Part shown: piece after piece, positions 1 to 8,536 of the stretch
Layout: each line of letters begins with the position of its first letter
Position numbering within the stretch: the stretch's first letter is position 1
NCBI RefSeq assembly: GCF_002269345.1
Contig: NZ_CP022889.1
Coordinates: forward strand, 2,522,501 to 2,586,500
Direction of reading: 5' to 3'
Length of the DNA stretch: 64,000 bases
Source of the DNA: Tsuneonella mangrovi
GTDB lineage: Bacteria > Pseudomonadota > Alphaproteobacteria > Sphingomonadales > Sphingomonadaceae
Program-made: the position numbers and the translations under genes
The notes under the pieces: model-generated
Databases searched by the model: none
What the model was told of the DNA's origin: nothing
What the model saw: the letters and a program-made list of their open reading frames with translations, nothing else

Positions 1-625
1 AGCGGACGAACCGGGGTACGCCCGCCGGTATCAGCACCATCTCGACCAGGCCTTCGCCATCGGACTTGCGCGTGAGGTGGAAAATCACCCCGATCCCGAG
101 ATTGGCAACGAACGGGAACGGGTGCGCGGGGTCGATCGCCTGCGGGGTCAGCACCGGCAGCAGGTGGTCTGCGAACCACTCGCGCAGCCATTTGATCTGG
201 CTCGCCGCGATGCGTGCTTCATCGGCAATTCGGATACCTTGCGCGGCGAGGCGCGGGCGCAGGTCGGCGAGCGCGGCTTGCTGGCCGGCTTCCAGCTCAA
301 GCACGACTTCGCGGATCGCAGCGAGCTGCTGAAGCGGTGTCTTGCCGTCGATCGAGGTTTTTGTGATGCCGCGCCGCGCTTGTCCCTCGAGCCCGGCAAC
401 GCGAATCATCATGAATTCGTCGAGGTTGGACCCGGAGATCGAGAGGAACCGCAAGCGTTCGAGCAGCGGGTAATCGGGATTGCGCGCTTCGGCGAGCACA
501 CGGCGATTGAATTCGAGCCAGCTCAGCTCCCGATTGAAGTATCGCGTAGCAGGGTCCACCTCGTCGACCGAATGAGCCTCATCGAACGGCGCTGATTGCA
601 AGGGTGTGTCGGCCGGGCCGTCCAT
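1..625 (-). CDS. ppk1: Polyphosphate kinase 1, N-terminal part (cut by window edge)
   Basis: Ppk1 makes inorganic polyphosphate reversibly from ATP in the cytoplasm. The first 208 residues are present; the rest lies beyond base 1. Residues 32-43 read RELSWLEFNRRV, followed by LLERLRFLSISGSNLDEF (54-71), the hallmark start of the Ppk1 N-terminal domain, and then a long helical stretch ending in LTPQAIDPAHPFPFVAN. The ATG at 625 (MDGPADTP) is the first in-frame ATG upstream of the conserved block. The active-site histidines lie outside the window and cannot be checked. It diverges from a LysR gene across a 134-base gap that holds a palindrome. Confidence 0.93.
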   Translation of the reverse strand, partial: MDGPADTPLQSAPFDEAHSVDEVDPATRYFNRELSWLEFNRRVLAEARNPDYPLLERLRFLSISGSNLDEFMMIRVAGLEGQARRGITKTSIDGKTPLQQLAAIREVVLELEAGQQAALADLRPRLAAQGIRIADEARIAASQIKWLREWFADHLLPVLTPQAIDPAHPFPFVANLGIGVIFHLTRKSDGEGLVEMVLIPAGVPRFVR

Positions 626-677
626 GGGGGTTTCGCAAAGGGTTGGAAATCAGGGTCTGCGCGGATCATGTTGCAAC

Positions 678-695
678 TGCGTTACGCTTAACGCA
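678..695. promoter_or_regulatory. Palindrome, candidate operator between ppk1 and a LysR gene
   Basis: TGCGTTA-cgct-TAACGCA is a perfect inverted repeat with 7-base arms and a 4-base centre. It lies between the divergent starts of ppk1 (625) and the LysR-type regulator (760). LysR-type proteins often bind dyads near their own divergent promoters, so this is a plausible autoregulatory site. The assignment is inferred from position and symmetry only. Confidence 0.4.
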
Positions 696-759
696 ACCTC
701 CAAGCGCACCGTTGAGATTGCCGGAATGGGCGCGATTGGCTATCGGGCCTCTTCCGACC

Positions 760-1551
760 ATGAAGCGCACCCATTTGCCCTTGAACGCCTTGCGCGTATT
801 CGATGCCGCTGCGCGTCACCTTTCGTTTACCCGTGCGGCGGACGAATTGGCGGTGACCCCGGCTGCCGTCGGTCAACAGATTCGTGCGCTCGAAGACCAT
901 CTCGGCACGGTTCTATTCCGCCGGACGAGCAAGGGCCTGGAGCTAACGGACGAGGGCGGTGCAGGGCTTGATGCCCTGCGCGAAGGGTTCCTCAAATTCG
1001 AGGAATCGGTCCAGGCGATGCAGGCGGGGCAAGCGAGCGATCGGTTCACGATTGCCTGTCCGCGCGAATTCTATGCGACGTGGCTCGCTCCGCGCCTGGC
1101 TTCGTATCGAGCGCAGAACGAAGGCGTTCGCTTCCAGCTGATCGCGGACGAAAACGCCGATTTCACCGAGACCAACCTCGATTTCGCGATCCGGCTGGTC
1201 GACGGGCCGGGCGATCTCGAAGGGATCGAACTGGCACCGGCGCGGCGCGTGATCGTAGCTGCTCCCGGCGCGCCCGACGAATGGATCGACTGGCCCGGCG
1301 CGCCGCTTCCCGATGGGGCAGATGCCAAGGTGCAGGCGGGCAATGCCGGCCAGGCGCTGTCGAGCGCGACTGCGGGGCTGGGCAAGGCGATGCTGCCATT
1401 CCTGCTGGTCGAGGAGGCGATTGAAGCGGGTCGATTGGAAGTACTCGAAGGCCCGGACCAGGGGCGACGTGCCTACTGGCTGGTCGCACCGACGCCGCAG
1501 TGGCGGCAGAAGAAGGTCAAGGCGCTGATCGCGTTCCTCAGCGGGGAGTAG
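760..1551 (+). CDS. LysR-family transcriptional regulator (GcvA-like)
   Basis: DNA-binding regulator of 263 residues. The N-terminal winged helix-turn-helix is clear: LSFTRAADELAVTPAAVGQQ (21-40), then RALEDHLGTVLFRRTSKGL, the usual LysR dimer-helix entry. The wording is closest to the GcvA subgroup. The effector-binding half is shorter than usual (family about 300 residues) but runs without interruption to a natural stop. The ATG at 760 was chosen because MKRTHLPLNALRVFDAAAR matches the standard LysR N-terminus; the open frame upstream carries no homologous sequence. Target and ligand are unknown. It ends 9 bases from the convergent smc gene. Confidence 0.88.
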   Translation: MKRTHLPLNALRVFDAAARHLSFTRAADELAVTPAAVGQQIRALEDHLGTVLFRRTSKGLELTDEGGAGLDALREGFLKFEESVQAMQAGQASDRFTIACPREFYATWLAPRLASYRAQNEGVRFQLIADENADFTETNLDFAIRLVDGPGDLEGIELAPARRVIVAAPGAPDEWIDWPGAPLPDGADAKVQAGNAGQALSSATAGLGKAMLPFLLVEEAIEAGRLEVLEGPDQGRRAYWLVAPTPQWRQKKVKALIAFLSGE

Positions 1552-1560
1552 CTTCAGGGC

Positions 1561-4500
1561 CTATTCGGCGGCCATCAGTTCGGCTTGCCCGAGATCGACG
1601 CTGACCAGGCGGCTGATACCCTTCTCGACCATCGTTACTCCGAACAACCGGTGCATCCGGCTCATCGTCACTGCGTTATGTGTCACGATCAGGTAGCGGG
1701 TCTGGGTCTCGGCAACCATCGAATCGAGCAGGTCGCAGAAGCGATCGATGTTGGCATCGTCGAGCGGCGCGTCGACTTCGTCGAGCACGCAGATCGGCGC
1801 GGGGTTGGTCAGGAACAGCGCGAAGATCAGCGCAGTTGCCGTCAGGGCCTGTTCGCCGCCCGAGAGCAAAGTGAGCGATTGCAGGCGCTTGCCAGGCGGT
1901 TGTGCGAAGATTTCGAGGCCGGCTTCGAGTGGATCGTCGCTGTCGATCAGCGCGAGGTGGGCTTCGCCGCCTTCGAACAGGCGGGTGAACAGGCGGCGGA
2001 AGTGGGTGTTCACTTCCTCGAACGCGGCACGCAGCCGCTCGCGCCCTTCGCGATTGAGGCTGCCGATCGATCCGCGCAGGCGAGCGACTGCTTCGGTCAG
2101 TTCGGCTTGCTCTTCGGCACTGGCACCATGTTCGGCCTCAATCCGTTCGAGCTCCTCCGCGGCGACGAGATTGACCGGCCCGATCCGTTCGCGGCTGGCG
2201 ATCATCCGGTCGAGTTCTTCGGATTCGACGGGCGACTGCTTGACCGTTTCGTCATCGAACCCGAGCCGTTCGCCAAGCAGTTGCGGTGGGCACTGGAACC
2301 GTTCGCCGGAAACGCGCGCCATTTCCTCGCGGCGTTGCTCTTCGTTCTCGGCCCGGGCGGCGAGCCCGGCGCGGCCTTCACGGGCGGCGGCAAGCGCTTC
2401 GGTCGCGTCGGCCAGCGCACGATCAGCGGCTTGCGCGGTCTCGTTCGCTTTCGCGACCGCCTGTTCGGCTTCGGCAAGGTCTTCGGTCAGCCGCGCGCGA
2501 ACGGTATCGCCTTGTTCGATCTCGCGCATCAACCCTTCGGGCTTGGCAGCAACGACCGCGCGCTCTTCTTCGATCTCTTCAAACCGGCGTGCCATTTCGC
2601 TCAGTCGGCGGGCGGCATCGCCCGAACGCGCTTTCCAGCTGGCGATATCGCTGCGCTGCGCGGCGGTGCGTTCGCGCGCGACTGCCAGCGCCTGATCGTG
2701 AGCGGCGAGCTCCGCCGTAGCCGCTTGCAGGGTCTCGCGCGCGGCCTCGCTCTTGGCTTGCGCCGCATCGCGCGCTGCCCGTCCGACATCGGGCGAAGGG
2801 AGCGCGGCGCGCTTGTCTTGCGCGGTGGCGAGTTCTGCTGCGGCGGTTTCGCGCTGTTCGGCAAGGTCAGTCGCGGCGGCTTCGAGCTCGCTGAGCCGCG
2901 CTGCGTGGCGTTCGCATGCCGCTTCTGCCTGGTCGAGCGCACGCAGCGCGTGGCGTTCCGCCTCGGCGGCATCCTGCATTGAACGCTCGTCGGCGACCAG
3001 TTCACGCTGGAGCGCGGCGAGTTCGTCTTGCGCGGTAGCGTGCGCCTTCTCCGCCTCCGCCGCGGCTTCACGGCGAGGCGACAGCTGGGCGGACAGCTCG
3101 ACCAGTCGGTTTTCGGCTTCGAGGCGCGCTGCCTCCGCCGCCCCTTCGCCGCGCGCGACGAATCCGTCCCACCTGCGCAACGCACCGTTGCGTGTGACGA
3201 GCCATTCGCCCGGATCGAGCGCACGACCGTCGTCGCTCTCGGCAAAATGGACCAGCGCCAGTCGGGCTGCGAGTTGCGGGGGGCAATCGGTGACGTGTGC
3301 TGCAAGGCTGCCCGCAACCGGCGGCGGCGCGTCGGAACCGGTCCAGTAGCGGCCTTCGGCATCGTTCGAGGGAGCGCCGAGCGGAGCCCTCGCATCGCGC
3401 CCCAGCACGGCGGCGAGTGCGCGTTCATAGCCTGCCTCTGCGCGAACTTTGTCGAGCGCGGCGGGTAGGCCCTGACGGTTCGCCGCCTGCTTCGCGCGGG
3501 CTTGCCGGTCGCGTTCGAGTGCAGTGTGTTCGCGTTCCAGTCCGGCGAGTTCGGCGCGCGCGGAAGATAAAGCGTTTGCGGCCTCGTCGCGAGCGGCCTG
3601 TAGCGCTTCCTTGCGGGAGCGCTTGGTATCGAGCGCTTCCCTGAGGCTCTCGAGCCGCTCGCTCGCTTCGGTAGACGCGCGCTGTGCGGCTTCCACCGAT
3701 GCGGCGGGATCGCCCGACGCGGTGAGCGAGGCACGCATTTCCACCTGTCGCCGCGCTTCGCTGTCGAGGCGCGCGAGACGGCTTTCCGCCTGAGCCACTT
3801 CGGCTTCGGCCACCCGCCACTCGGCTTCGACCCCGGCGTGTTGCGCGGTCGCGTTGGCAAGCGCCAGTTCGGCAGCGCGCGCGGCGCGGTCGGTATCTTC
3901 CAGCCTTGCGGCAAGCGCCGGGCGACGTTCCTGGTCGACGGCGAGTTTCGCCTCGCTTTCGGCCAGCTCCTTCTCCAACCGTGCGAGCGCTTCCGCGGCA
4001 TCGCTGGTCAGCCGGTCGGCATCGCCGCGATCGGCCTCGAGCTGGGCCTTCTGCCGGTCGAGATCGGCAAGGCGCTGTTCGGCGGCTTCGAGCTGGCCGG
4101 TCAGCGCTGCCATCCGGTGTCCGTGCGCGCTGGCATCGTCGCGCCGGTCGGCGAGTTCATCGCGCACTTCTGCCAGCACACCGGCTGCTGCTGCCTGGGC
4201 CCTTTGTGCGGCGGTAACCCCGTCCTGCGCGGTGGCAACCCTGTCGTTGGCTCCTTGTGCTTCCTTGCGGGCGACTTCGGCGGCAGCGGCAGCGTCGCGC
4301 CAGCGGGCAAACAGCAGCCGCCCCTCGGCGACGCGAATCTGGTCCGAGAGCAGCTTGTAGCGTTCGGCCTGCTTGGCCTGGCGGCGCAGCGAAGCGATTT
4401 GGCTATCGAGCCCCGCCAACAAGTCTTCGAGCCGGGCGAGGTTGGCTTCGGTTTGGCGCAGCTTGCTCTCGGCATCGCGGCGGCGGACGTGAAGCCCAGC

Positions 4501-4983
4501 GATGCCGGCTGCTTCTTCAAGCATCATCCGCCGTTCGGTCGGCTTGGCGGCGATGACCTGCGCGATCTTGCCCTGGCTTACTAGCGCCGGGCTGTGCGCG
4601 CCGGTAGCCGCGTCGGCGAAGGTAAGCGAAACGTCTTTCGCGCGCACATCGCGTCCGTTGACGCGGTAGGCACTGCCCGCGCCGCGTTCGATCCGGCGGA
4701 CAACCTCGAGTTCCTCGCCTTTGTCATCGAGCGCATCGAGTACGACTTCGGCGAAATCACGGGGCGGACGTTGCGCAGTCCCGGCGAAGATGACGTCGTC
4801 CATCCCGCCCGAACGCAAAGATTTGGGCGAATTTTCGCCCATCACCCAGCGGATGGCTTCGAGCAAGTTGGACTTGCCGCAACCGTTGGGGCCGACAACC
4901 CCGGTCAGGCCCGGCTCGATACGCAGCTCCGACGGCTCGACAAAGCTCTTGAAACCACTGAGCTTGAGCCGCCTGAACTGCAT
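1561..4983 (-). CDS. smc: Chromosome partition protein SMC
   Basis: Condensin ATPase that organises and segregates the chromosome together with ScpA/ScpB (not in the window). Length is 1140 residues, normal for alphaproteobacterial SMC. The N-terminal head has Walker A GPNGCGKS (31-38). Long Ala/Glu/Arg-rich coiled coils flank a central hinge (roughly residues 490-620). The C-terminal head carries the ABC signature LSGGEQ (about 1040) and Walker B ending in DEVDAPLDD (about 1068). It starts with ATG at 4983, 30 bases downstream of the dsbA-like lipoprotein gene, and is probably the last gene of the leftward dciA-like / dsbA / dsbA / smc unit. Confidence 0.98.
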   Translation of the reverse strand: MQFRRLKLSGFKSFVEPSELRIEPGLTGVVGPNGCGKSNLLEAIRWVMGENSPKSLRSGGMDDVIFAGTAQRPPRDFAEVVLDALDDKGEELEVVRRIERGAGSAYRVNGRDVRAKDVSLTFADAATGAHSPALVSQGKIAQVIAAKPTERRMMLEEAAGIAGLHVRRRDAESKLRQTEANLARLEDLLAGLDSQIASLRRQAKQAERYKLLSDQIRVAEGRLLFARWRDAAAAAEVARKEAQGANDRVATAQDGVTAAQRAQAAAAGVLAEVRDELADRRDDASAHGHRMAALTGQLEAAEQRLADLDRQKAQLEADRGDADRLTSDAAEALARLEKELAESEAKLAVDQERRPALAARLEDTDRAARAAELALANATAQHAGVEAEWRVAEAEVAQAESRLARLDSEARRQVEMRASLTASGDPAASVEAAQRASTEASERLESLREALDTKRSRKEALQAARDEAANALSSARAELAGLEREHTALERDRQARAKQAANRQGLPAALDKVRAEAGYERALAAVLGRDARAPLGAPSNDAEGRYWTGSDAPPPVAGSLAAHVTDCPPQLAARLALVHFAESDDGRALDPGEWLVTRNGALRRWDGFVARGEGAAEAARLEAENRLVELSAQLSPRREAAAEAEKAHATAQDELAALQRELVADERSMQDAAEAERHALRALDQAEAACERHAARLSELEAAATDLAEQRETAAAELATAQDKRAALPSPDVGRAARDAAQAKSEAARETLQAATAELAAHDQALAVARERTAAQRSDIASWKARSGDAARRLSEMARRFEEIEEERAVVAAKPEGLMREIEQGDTVRARLTEDLAEAEQAVAKANETAQAADRALADATEALAAAREGRAGLAARAENEEQRREEMARVSGERFQCPPQLLGERLGFDDETVKQSPVESEELDRMIASRERIGPVNLVAAEELERIEAEHGASAEEQAELTEAVARLRGSIGSLNREGRERLRAAFEEVNTHFRRLFTRLFEGGEAHLALIDSDDPLEAGLEIFAQPPGKRLQSLTLLSGGEQALTATALIFALFLTNPAPICVLDEVDAPLDDANIDRFCDLLDSMVAETQTRYLIVTHNAVTMSRMHRLFGVTMVEKGISRLVSVDLGQAELMAAE

Positions 4984-5013
4984 CGCCGCGTTATCCCCCC
5001 TTCAGACGCGCCG

Positions 5014-5793
5014 TTACCGGGCGCCGGCGCGTTGCAGCGCCGCTTCCAGTTCGGTCCATGGTTCCGCGCCGACGGTCAGCTCGAGATTTGCGCCATTGAT
5101 CAGCAGCGTCGGTGTCGAATTGACTCCGTCGCTGCTGTACTTGTTCGAATTGTCGGCAACCTTCTGCGCGCGGTCGGTGTCGGCGAGGCACGAATTGGCC
5201 TGGTCGACCGAGAGACCGCGCTTGGCGAAGAAGTCGGTGTAGCCGAGCGCCTGGGAGATCGCGACAAACCGCTGTTTGGGCGGCAGGCTGCCCGCCGCCT
5301 GTGCCCGGTCTAGCGCGGCCTTGTCGTTGAGCACTTCGTTCATCTTGTCGAAGTTGGCGTAGATCTGCAGCATCAGCGGGAAGAACCGGTCCTTGCCGCC
5401 GCATTCTGCCAGAACGGTCAATGGAATGTCCTGCGGGTGGATCGCGAAACTGCGGAATTCCCAGCTGACCCGACCGCTATCGACGTATTTGTGGAGCAAC
5501 GGATCGTCGCCTTCCTGAGCCAGTCGTGCGCAGTGCGGGCACGACAGCGAGCCGTATTCGACCAGCTTGATCGGCGCGTTCGGATTGCCGATTACGTAAC
5601 CGCCCTGCGCGGTTTCGGCCACGGTGTCCGACCATTGCTGCCCGGCCGGCGGAGCGATCGGAGCGATCGCGCTCGCGCTCGACGGCGTGGTGGCAGCGGT
5701 CGTATCGTCCTTCTTTCCGCATCCAGCGACCGCCAGGGCTAGTGAGGCGGCAGCAAGCGTCAGGGCGGGGCGGCGAAGTGAAGTCAGAATCAT
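5014..5793 (-). CDS. DsbA-family thioredoxin-fold lipoprotein
   Basis: Periplasmic thiol-disulfide oxidoreductase, 259 residues. The N-terminus is a lipoprotein signal with lipobox LAVAGC (Cys25), followed by a Thr/Ala/Pro-rich linker. The thioredoxin-like domain has the redox motif CPHC at 85-88 after GNPNAPIKLVEYGSLS, and a cis-Pro-like loop STPTLL near the C-terminus. The ATG at 5793 gives a proper lipoprotein signal; the open frame extends further upstream without meaning. It follows a second CPHC DsbA-like gene by 125 bases and precedes smc. The CPHC motif and lipid anchor suggest an inner- or outer-membrane-tethered oxidase; the partner DsbB is not in the window. Confidence 0.9.
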   Translation of the reverse strand: MILTSLRRPALTLAAASLALAVAGCGKKDDTTAATTPSSASAIAPIAPPAGQQWSDTVAETAQGGYVIGNPNAPIKLVEYGSLSCPHCARLAQEGDDPLLHKYVDSGRVSWEFRSFAIHPQDIPLTVLAECGGKDRFFPLMLQIYANFDKMNEVLNDKAALDRAQAAGSLPPKQRFVAISQALGYTDFFAKRGLSVDQANSCLADTDRAQKVADNSNKYSSDGVNSTPTLLINGANLELTVGAEPWTELEAALQRAGAR

Positions 5794-5918
5794 ACAGGTA
5801 CTCTCGCGAATCTGCGGGTGGGCCAGGCTAAACCAGCCGTGCGGGACTGCGAAATTGCCGCCTCCGGGTATCCACAGTTGCGGACGGGACCGGAGAAAGC
5901 ATTTCAGGGACGAAAATC

Positions 5919-6599
5919 CTAAAGGCGTGCGTCGAGCTGCGGCTGGAGTGTCTCCCAGGTGAAGGTCCCCGTCAGCAGGAGGCCGTCGAGCACGAAGCCC
6001 GGCGTTCCAGGAATGCCCAATTTGTCTTCGGCGGCCTGGGTTTGATCGGTCAGCTTCTTCGCTAGCACATCGTCGGACAGGCAGCGATCGACCTGTGCAG
6101 GGGTGTAACCGCGTGAATCCATCATGTCGTAGAACCCCATGTCGCTGGCAATCGCCCTCCGGCGCGCAGCATAGTCGCCCGAAAACCAGCGGTTCTGCTG
6201 CGCCTTGGTGGCATTGATCGCCTTGGGCAGCCATTTGTCCTGCTCGAGCATGAACATCATGTGGTTGCGCATGAATTTGTCCCTCGGTCCGCAGGCGGCG
6301 AGCATCGCGGCAGTCAGGTCGATCGGGTCGCGGATGAAGCTGTGAATCGTCACCTGCACCTTGCCCGAGCCGATATAGGCGAGATCGAGCGCACCTTCGC
6401 CGTCTCGGGCGAAGTGCGCGCAGTGCGGGCAGGTGTAGCTGACGTACTCGTCGAGCTTGAGCTTGGCGTCGGGATTGCCGATCGCATGGGCACCCTCGGG
6501 AGTCACCGTCACGACGGTGTTCCAGTTGCCGGTTGCGGCAATGGCAAAGGCGGCGGCAAGCGTCACGGCGGCCAGCTTGGCCAAACGGGGCAATTTCAT
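5919..6599 (-). CDS. DsbA-family periplasmic thiol oxidoreductase
   Basis: 226 residues. An N-terminal hydrophobic segment (about 5-24) acts as signal or anchor. The redox motif CPHC is at 57-60 after GNPDAKLKLDEYVSYT, the substrate-facing loop reads GIPGTPGF near the C-terminus, and the insert between them is helical, as in DsbA. It is paralogous to the neighbouring lipoprotein (both have the GNP-x-A-x-x-KL-x-EY lead-in) but lacks a lipobox. The start ATG overlaps the stop of the dciA-like gene by four bases, implying translational coupling. Exact substrates are unknown. Confidence 0.9.
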   Translation of the reverse strand: MKLPRLAKLAAVTLAAAFAIAATGNWNTVVTVTPEGAHAIGNPDAKLKLDEYVSYTCPHCAHFARDGEGALDLAYIGSGKVQVTIHSFIRDPIDLTAAMLAACGPRDKFMRNHMMFMLEQDKWLPKAINATKAQQNRWFSGDYAARRRAIASDMGFYDMMDSRGYTPAQVDRCLSDDVLAKKLTDQTQAAEDKLGIPGTPGFVLDGLLLTGTFTWETLQPQLDARL

Positions 6600-7141
6600 T
6601 CGTCCTCCTGCGCCGCAATTGTCCGCGCCAGCGATTCGAGCACTGTTCGCAGCTCCGGATCGCCGATGTCGCGCAGGCTTTCGCCCAGTTCCATCGGGAT
6701 CGGCTTGAGCGACGGCGGCGCCTTGGGTCGTTCTTCTGCACGCGGTGGATTAACCGCTCCTTGCCGCAGCTTGATCCGGGCCACCGCCTTGTATCCGAAA
6801 AAACGGTTCACCCGCTCGATGATTTCCGGGATCACATGCTGGATCAACGGTGCGTGCGCAGGGGTGACGACCAGTTGCAGGATCCCGTCGGCCTTCTCGC
6901 CGGGCGGAAAACGGATCGCTTCGGGCGAGCAGACCTTTGCATGAGTGGCGCCGACGATCTCGGGCCAGCGCGTGACGATGCTCGACTGGATGAACCCGAA
7001 CCGGCGAAATGCCGCCCGCCCGACCTGCGGCGTAAGGTCGGAAATCGCCTTCGCCGGTCCGCCGCGGGGTCGTTCGTACCGGCGCGACCCCGCTTTGCCC
7101 GATTTCGGTTTATCGTCGCGTTCCATCGTCGCTGCGGCCAT
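6596..7141 (-). CDS. DUF721 / DciA-like protein
   Basis: 181 residues. Residues from about 30 (AISDLTPQVGRAAFRRFGF) through FGYKAVARIKLRQG match the DUF721 family, whose best-studied member DciA helps load the replicative helicase DnaB in bacteria lacking DnaC. Function here is inferred from the family. Start choice is uncertain: MAAATMERDD (7141) or the second Met at 7126. Both sit within 30 bases of the divergent mutY start, so the two promoters must overlap coding sequence. The stop overlaps the following dsbA start (ATGA). The C-terminal tail is Pro/Glu-rich. Confidence 0.82.
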   Translation of the reverse strand: MAAATMERDDKPKSGKAGSRRYERPRGGPAKAISDLTPQVGRAAFRRFGFIQSSIVTRWPEIVGATHAKVCSPEAIRFPPGEKADGILQLVVTPAHAPLIQHVIPEIIERVNRFFGYKAVARIKLRQGAVNPPRAEERPKAPPSLKPIPMELGESLRDIGDPELRTVLESLARTIAAQEDE

Positions 7142-7155
7142 GCCATAGCGCGGGC

Positions 7156-8187
7156 ATGACTGCCAGCGCGCAAACCATCTCCCCCGATCTGCTCGACTGG
7201 TACGACAGGAATGCGCGGGCGTTGCCGTGGCGCAGCCCACCGGGAGCGCCGCCTCCCGAACCATATCGCGTGTGGTTGTCCGAAGTGATGTTGCAGCAGA
7301 CCACGACGGCTGCTGTGGCTCCGTATTTCGCGGAATTCACGCGCCGCTGGCCGAGCGTCGAAGCGTTGGCCGCTGCGCCCGAGGCGGACGTGATGGCTGC
7401 GTGGGCGGGGCTGGGATACTATTCGCGGGCGCGCAACCTGGTGGCGACAGCGAGGATAATCGCCGAGCGGGAAGCGTTTCCCGATACTGAGGAGGCTCTG
7501 CGCGAGCTTCCCGGCGTGGGGGCCTATATCGCCGCAGCTGTGGCGGCGATCGCCTTCGGGCAGCGGGCGGTCGTGGTCGATGCCAATGTCGAACGGGTGG
7601 TTTCGCGGCTGTTTGCGCTTGGCTATCCGCTGCCCGGGGTGCGCAAGGCGATCCGCGAGAAGGCCGACGCGATCACACCGCACGCGCGGGCCGGCGATTT
7701 CGCGCAGGCGATGATGGACCTCGGTGCAACGATCTGCACGCCGCGCGAACCGCGCTGCTTGCTCTGTCCGCTCGCCGAAGACTGCGATGCGCGCGCGGGA
7801 GGCGATCCGGCACGCTATCCGGTCAAGGCGCCGAAGAAAGCCAAACCGCAACGCACCGGTACAGCGTGGTGGATCGAACGGGAGGGCGCAGTGTGGCTCG
7901 TGTGTCGACCTGCCAAGGGGATGCTCGGCGGGATGCGCGCGCTGCCTGACGATGGCTGGTCCGCTCGGGTAGACGGCTCGCGAAAGCCGCCGCTAGCGGG
8001 GGATTGGGAACGCGCCGGTACAGTGCGGCATTCGTTCACGCACTTCGACCTCGATTTGGAGGTGCAGGTGTTTCGCGCAGCGGAACCGCAAATGGCGGGC
8101 GACGGTGAATGGTGGCCGCTCGACGAAATCGATTCCGCCGGCCTCCCGACAGTGTTCGCCAAGGCGGCGCAGCGCGCGCAGGCCTAG
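7156..8187 (+). CDS. mutY: Adenine DNA glycosylase MutY
   Basis: Removes adenine mispaired with 8-oxoguanine in base-excision repair. 343 residues with all landmarks: catalytic Glu43 in SEVMLQQT, helix-hairpin-helix LPGVGAYIAAA (118-128), catalytic Asp142 in VVDANVERV, and the [4Fe-4S] ligands as C-x6-C-x2-C-x5-C at 194, 201, 204 and 210. The C-terminal part (about 235-343) is the NUDIX-like 8-oxoG recognition domain, with RHSFTHFDL-type wording. The ATG at 7156 lies just before the conserved LLDWYDRNARALPWR. Its stop codon overlaps that of the convergent small membrane protein. Confidence 0.98.
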   Translation: MTASAQTISPDLLDWYDRNARALPWRSPPGAPPPEPYRVWLSEVMLQQTTTAAVAPYFAEFTRRWPSVEALAAAPEADVMAAWAGLGYYSRARNLVATARIIAEREAFPDTEEALRELPGVGAYIAAAVAAIAFGQRAVVVDANVERVVSRLFALGYPLPGVRKAIREKADAITPHARAGDFAQAMMDLGATICTPREPRCLLCPLAEDCDARAGGDPARYPVKAPKKAKPQRTGTAWWIEREGAVWLVCRPAKGMLGGMRALPDDGWSARVDGSRKPPLAGDWERAGTVRHSFTHFDLDLEVQVFRAAEPQMAGDGEWWPLDEIDSAGLPTVFAKAAQRAQA

Positions 8188-8405
8188 AAAATCCCGCCGC
8201 CGAGCGACAGGCGGACAACTGCGATCGCCAGCACCACGAGGCAGAAGTTGCGCCCCTTGTCGCTGCTCGACAGTGCGCCAATGCCAGCGCCGAGCACGGC
8301 GATCGGCAGGACCAGCCAGTTGCCCCAGCCAAGCAGCGGGATAGTCGAAGGGATCGCCAGGATAAGCGCGACGAGGCCGATGAGAATCGATATGAGGTTC
8401 AGCAT
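8184..8405 (-). CDS. Small two-helix membrane protein, unknown function
   Basis: A 73-residue protein starting MLNLISILIGLVALILAIP, with two hydrophobic segments (about 3-20 and 25-45), a short polar loop SSSDKGRNF and a third weaker hydrophobic stretch. The stop overlaps the mutY stop. The frame stays open upstream of Met 8405, but that extension is Arg/Cys/Ser-rich and non-protein-like, so 8405 is preferred. I do not recognise the family. Conservation of the hydrophobic pattern and the exact convergent fit to mutY support a real gene. Confidence 0.6.
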   Translation of the reverse strand: MLNLISILIGLVALILAIPSTIPLLGWGNWLVLPIAVLGAGIGALSSSDKGRNFCLVVLAIAVVRLSLGGGIF

Positions 8406-8536
8406 GTGTGTTATATGGGTAACGCACCGGCTCGACGCAAGTCCCGTTGACCCGCGCCGGTCGATGCCGCACATCGCGTTGCGAAGAAGAACCGAACTGG
8501 AGCTGAGGGTCGATGGCATTCCGCGAGTTTGAAGTG

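Noticed and set aside
1585-2982. Long open frame on the opposite strand inside smc
   Set aside because: High GC at codon third positions opens mirror frames. The product is repetitive and family-less, while smc is complete with all motifs.
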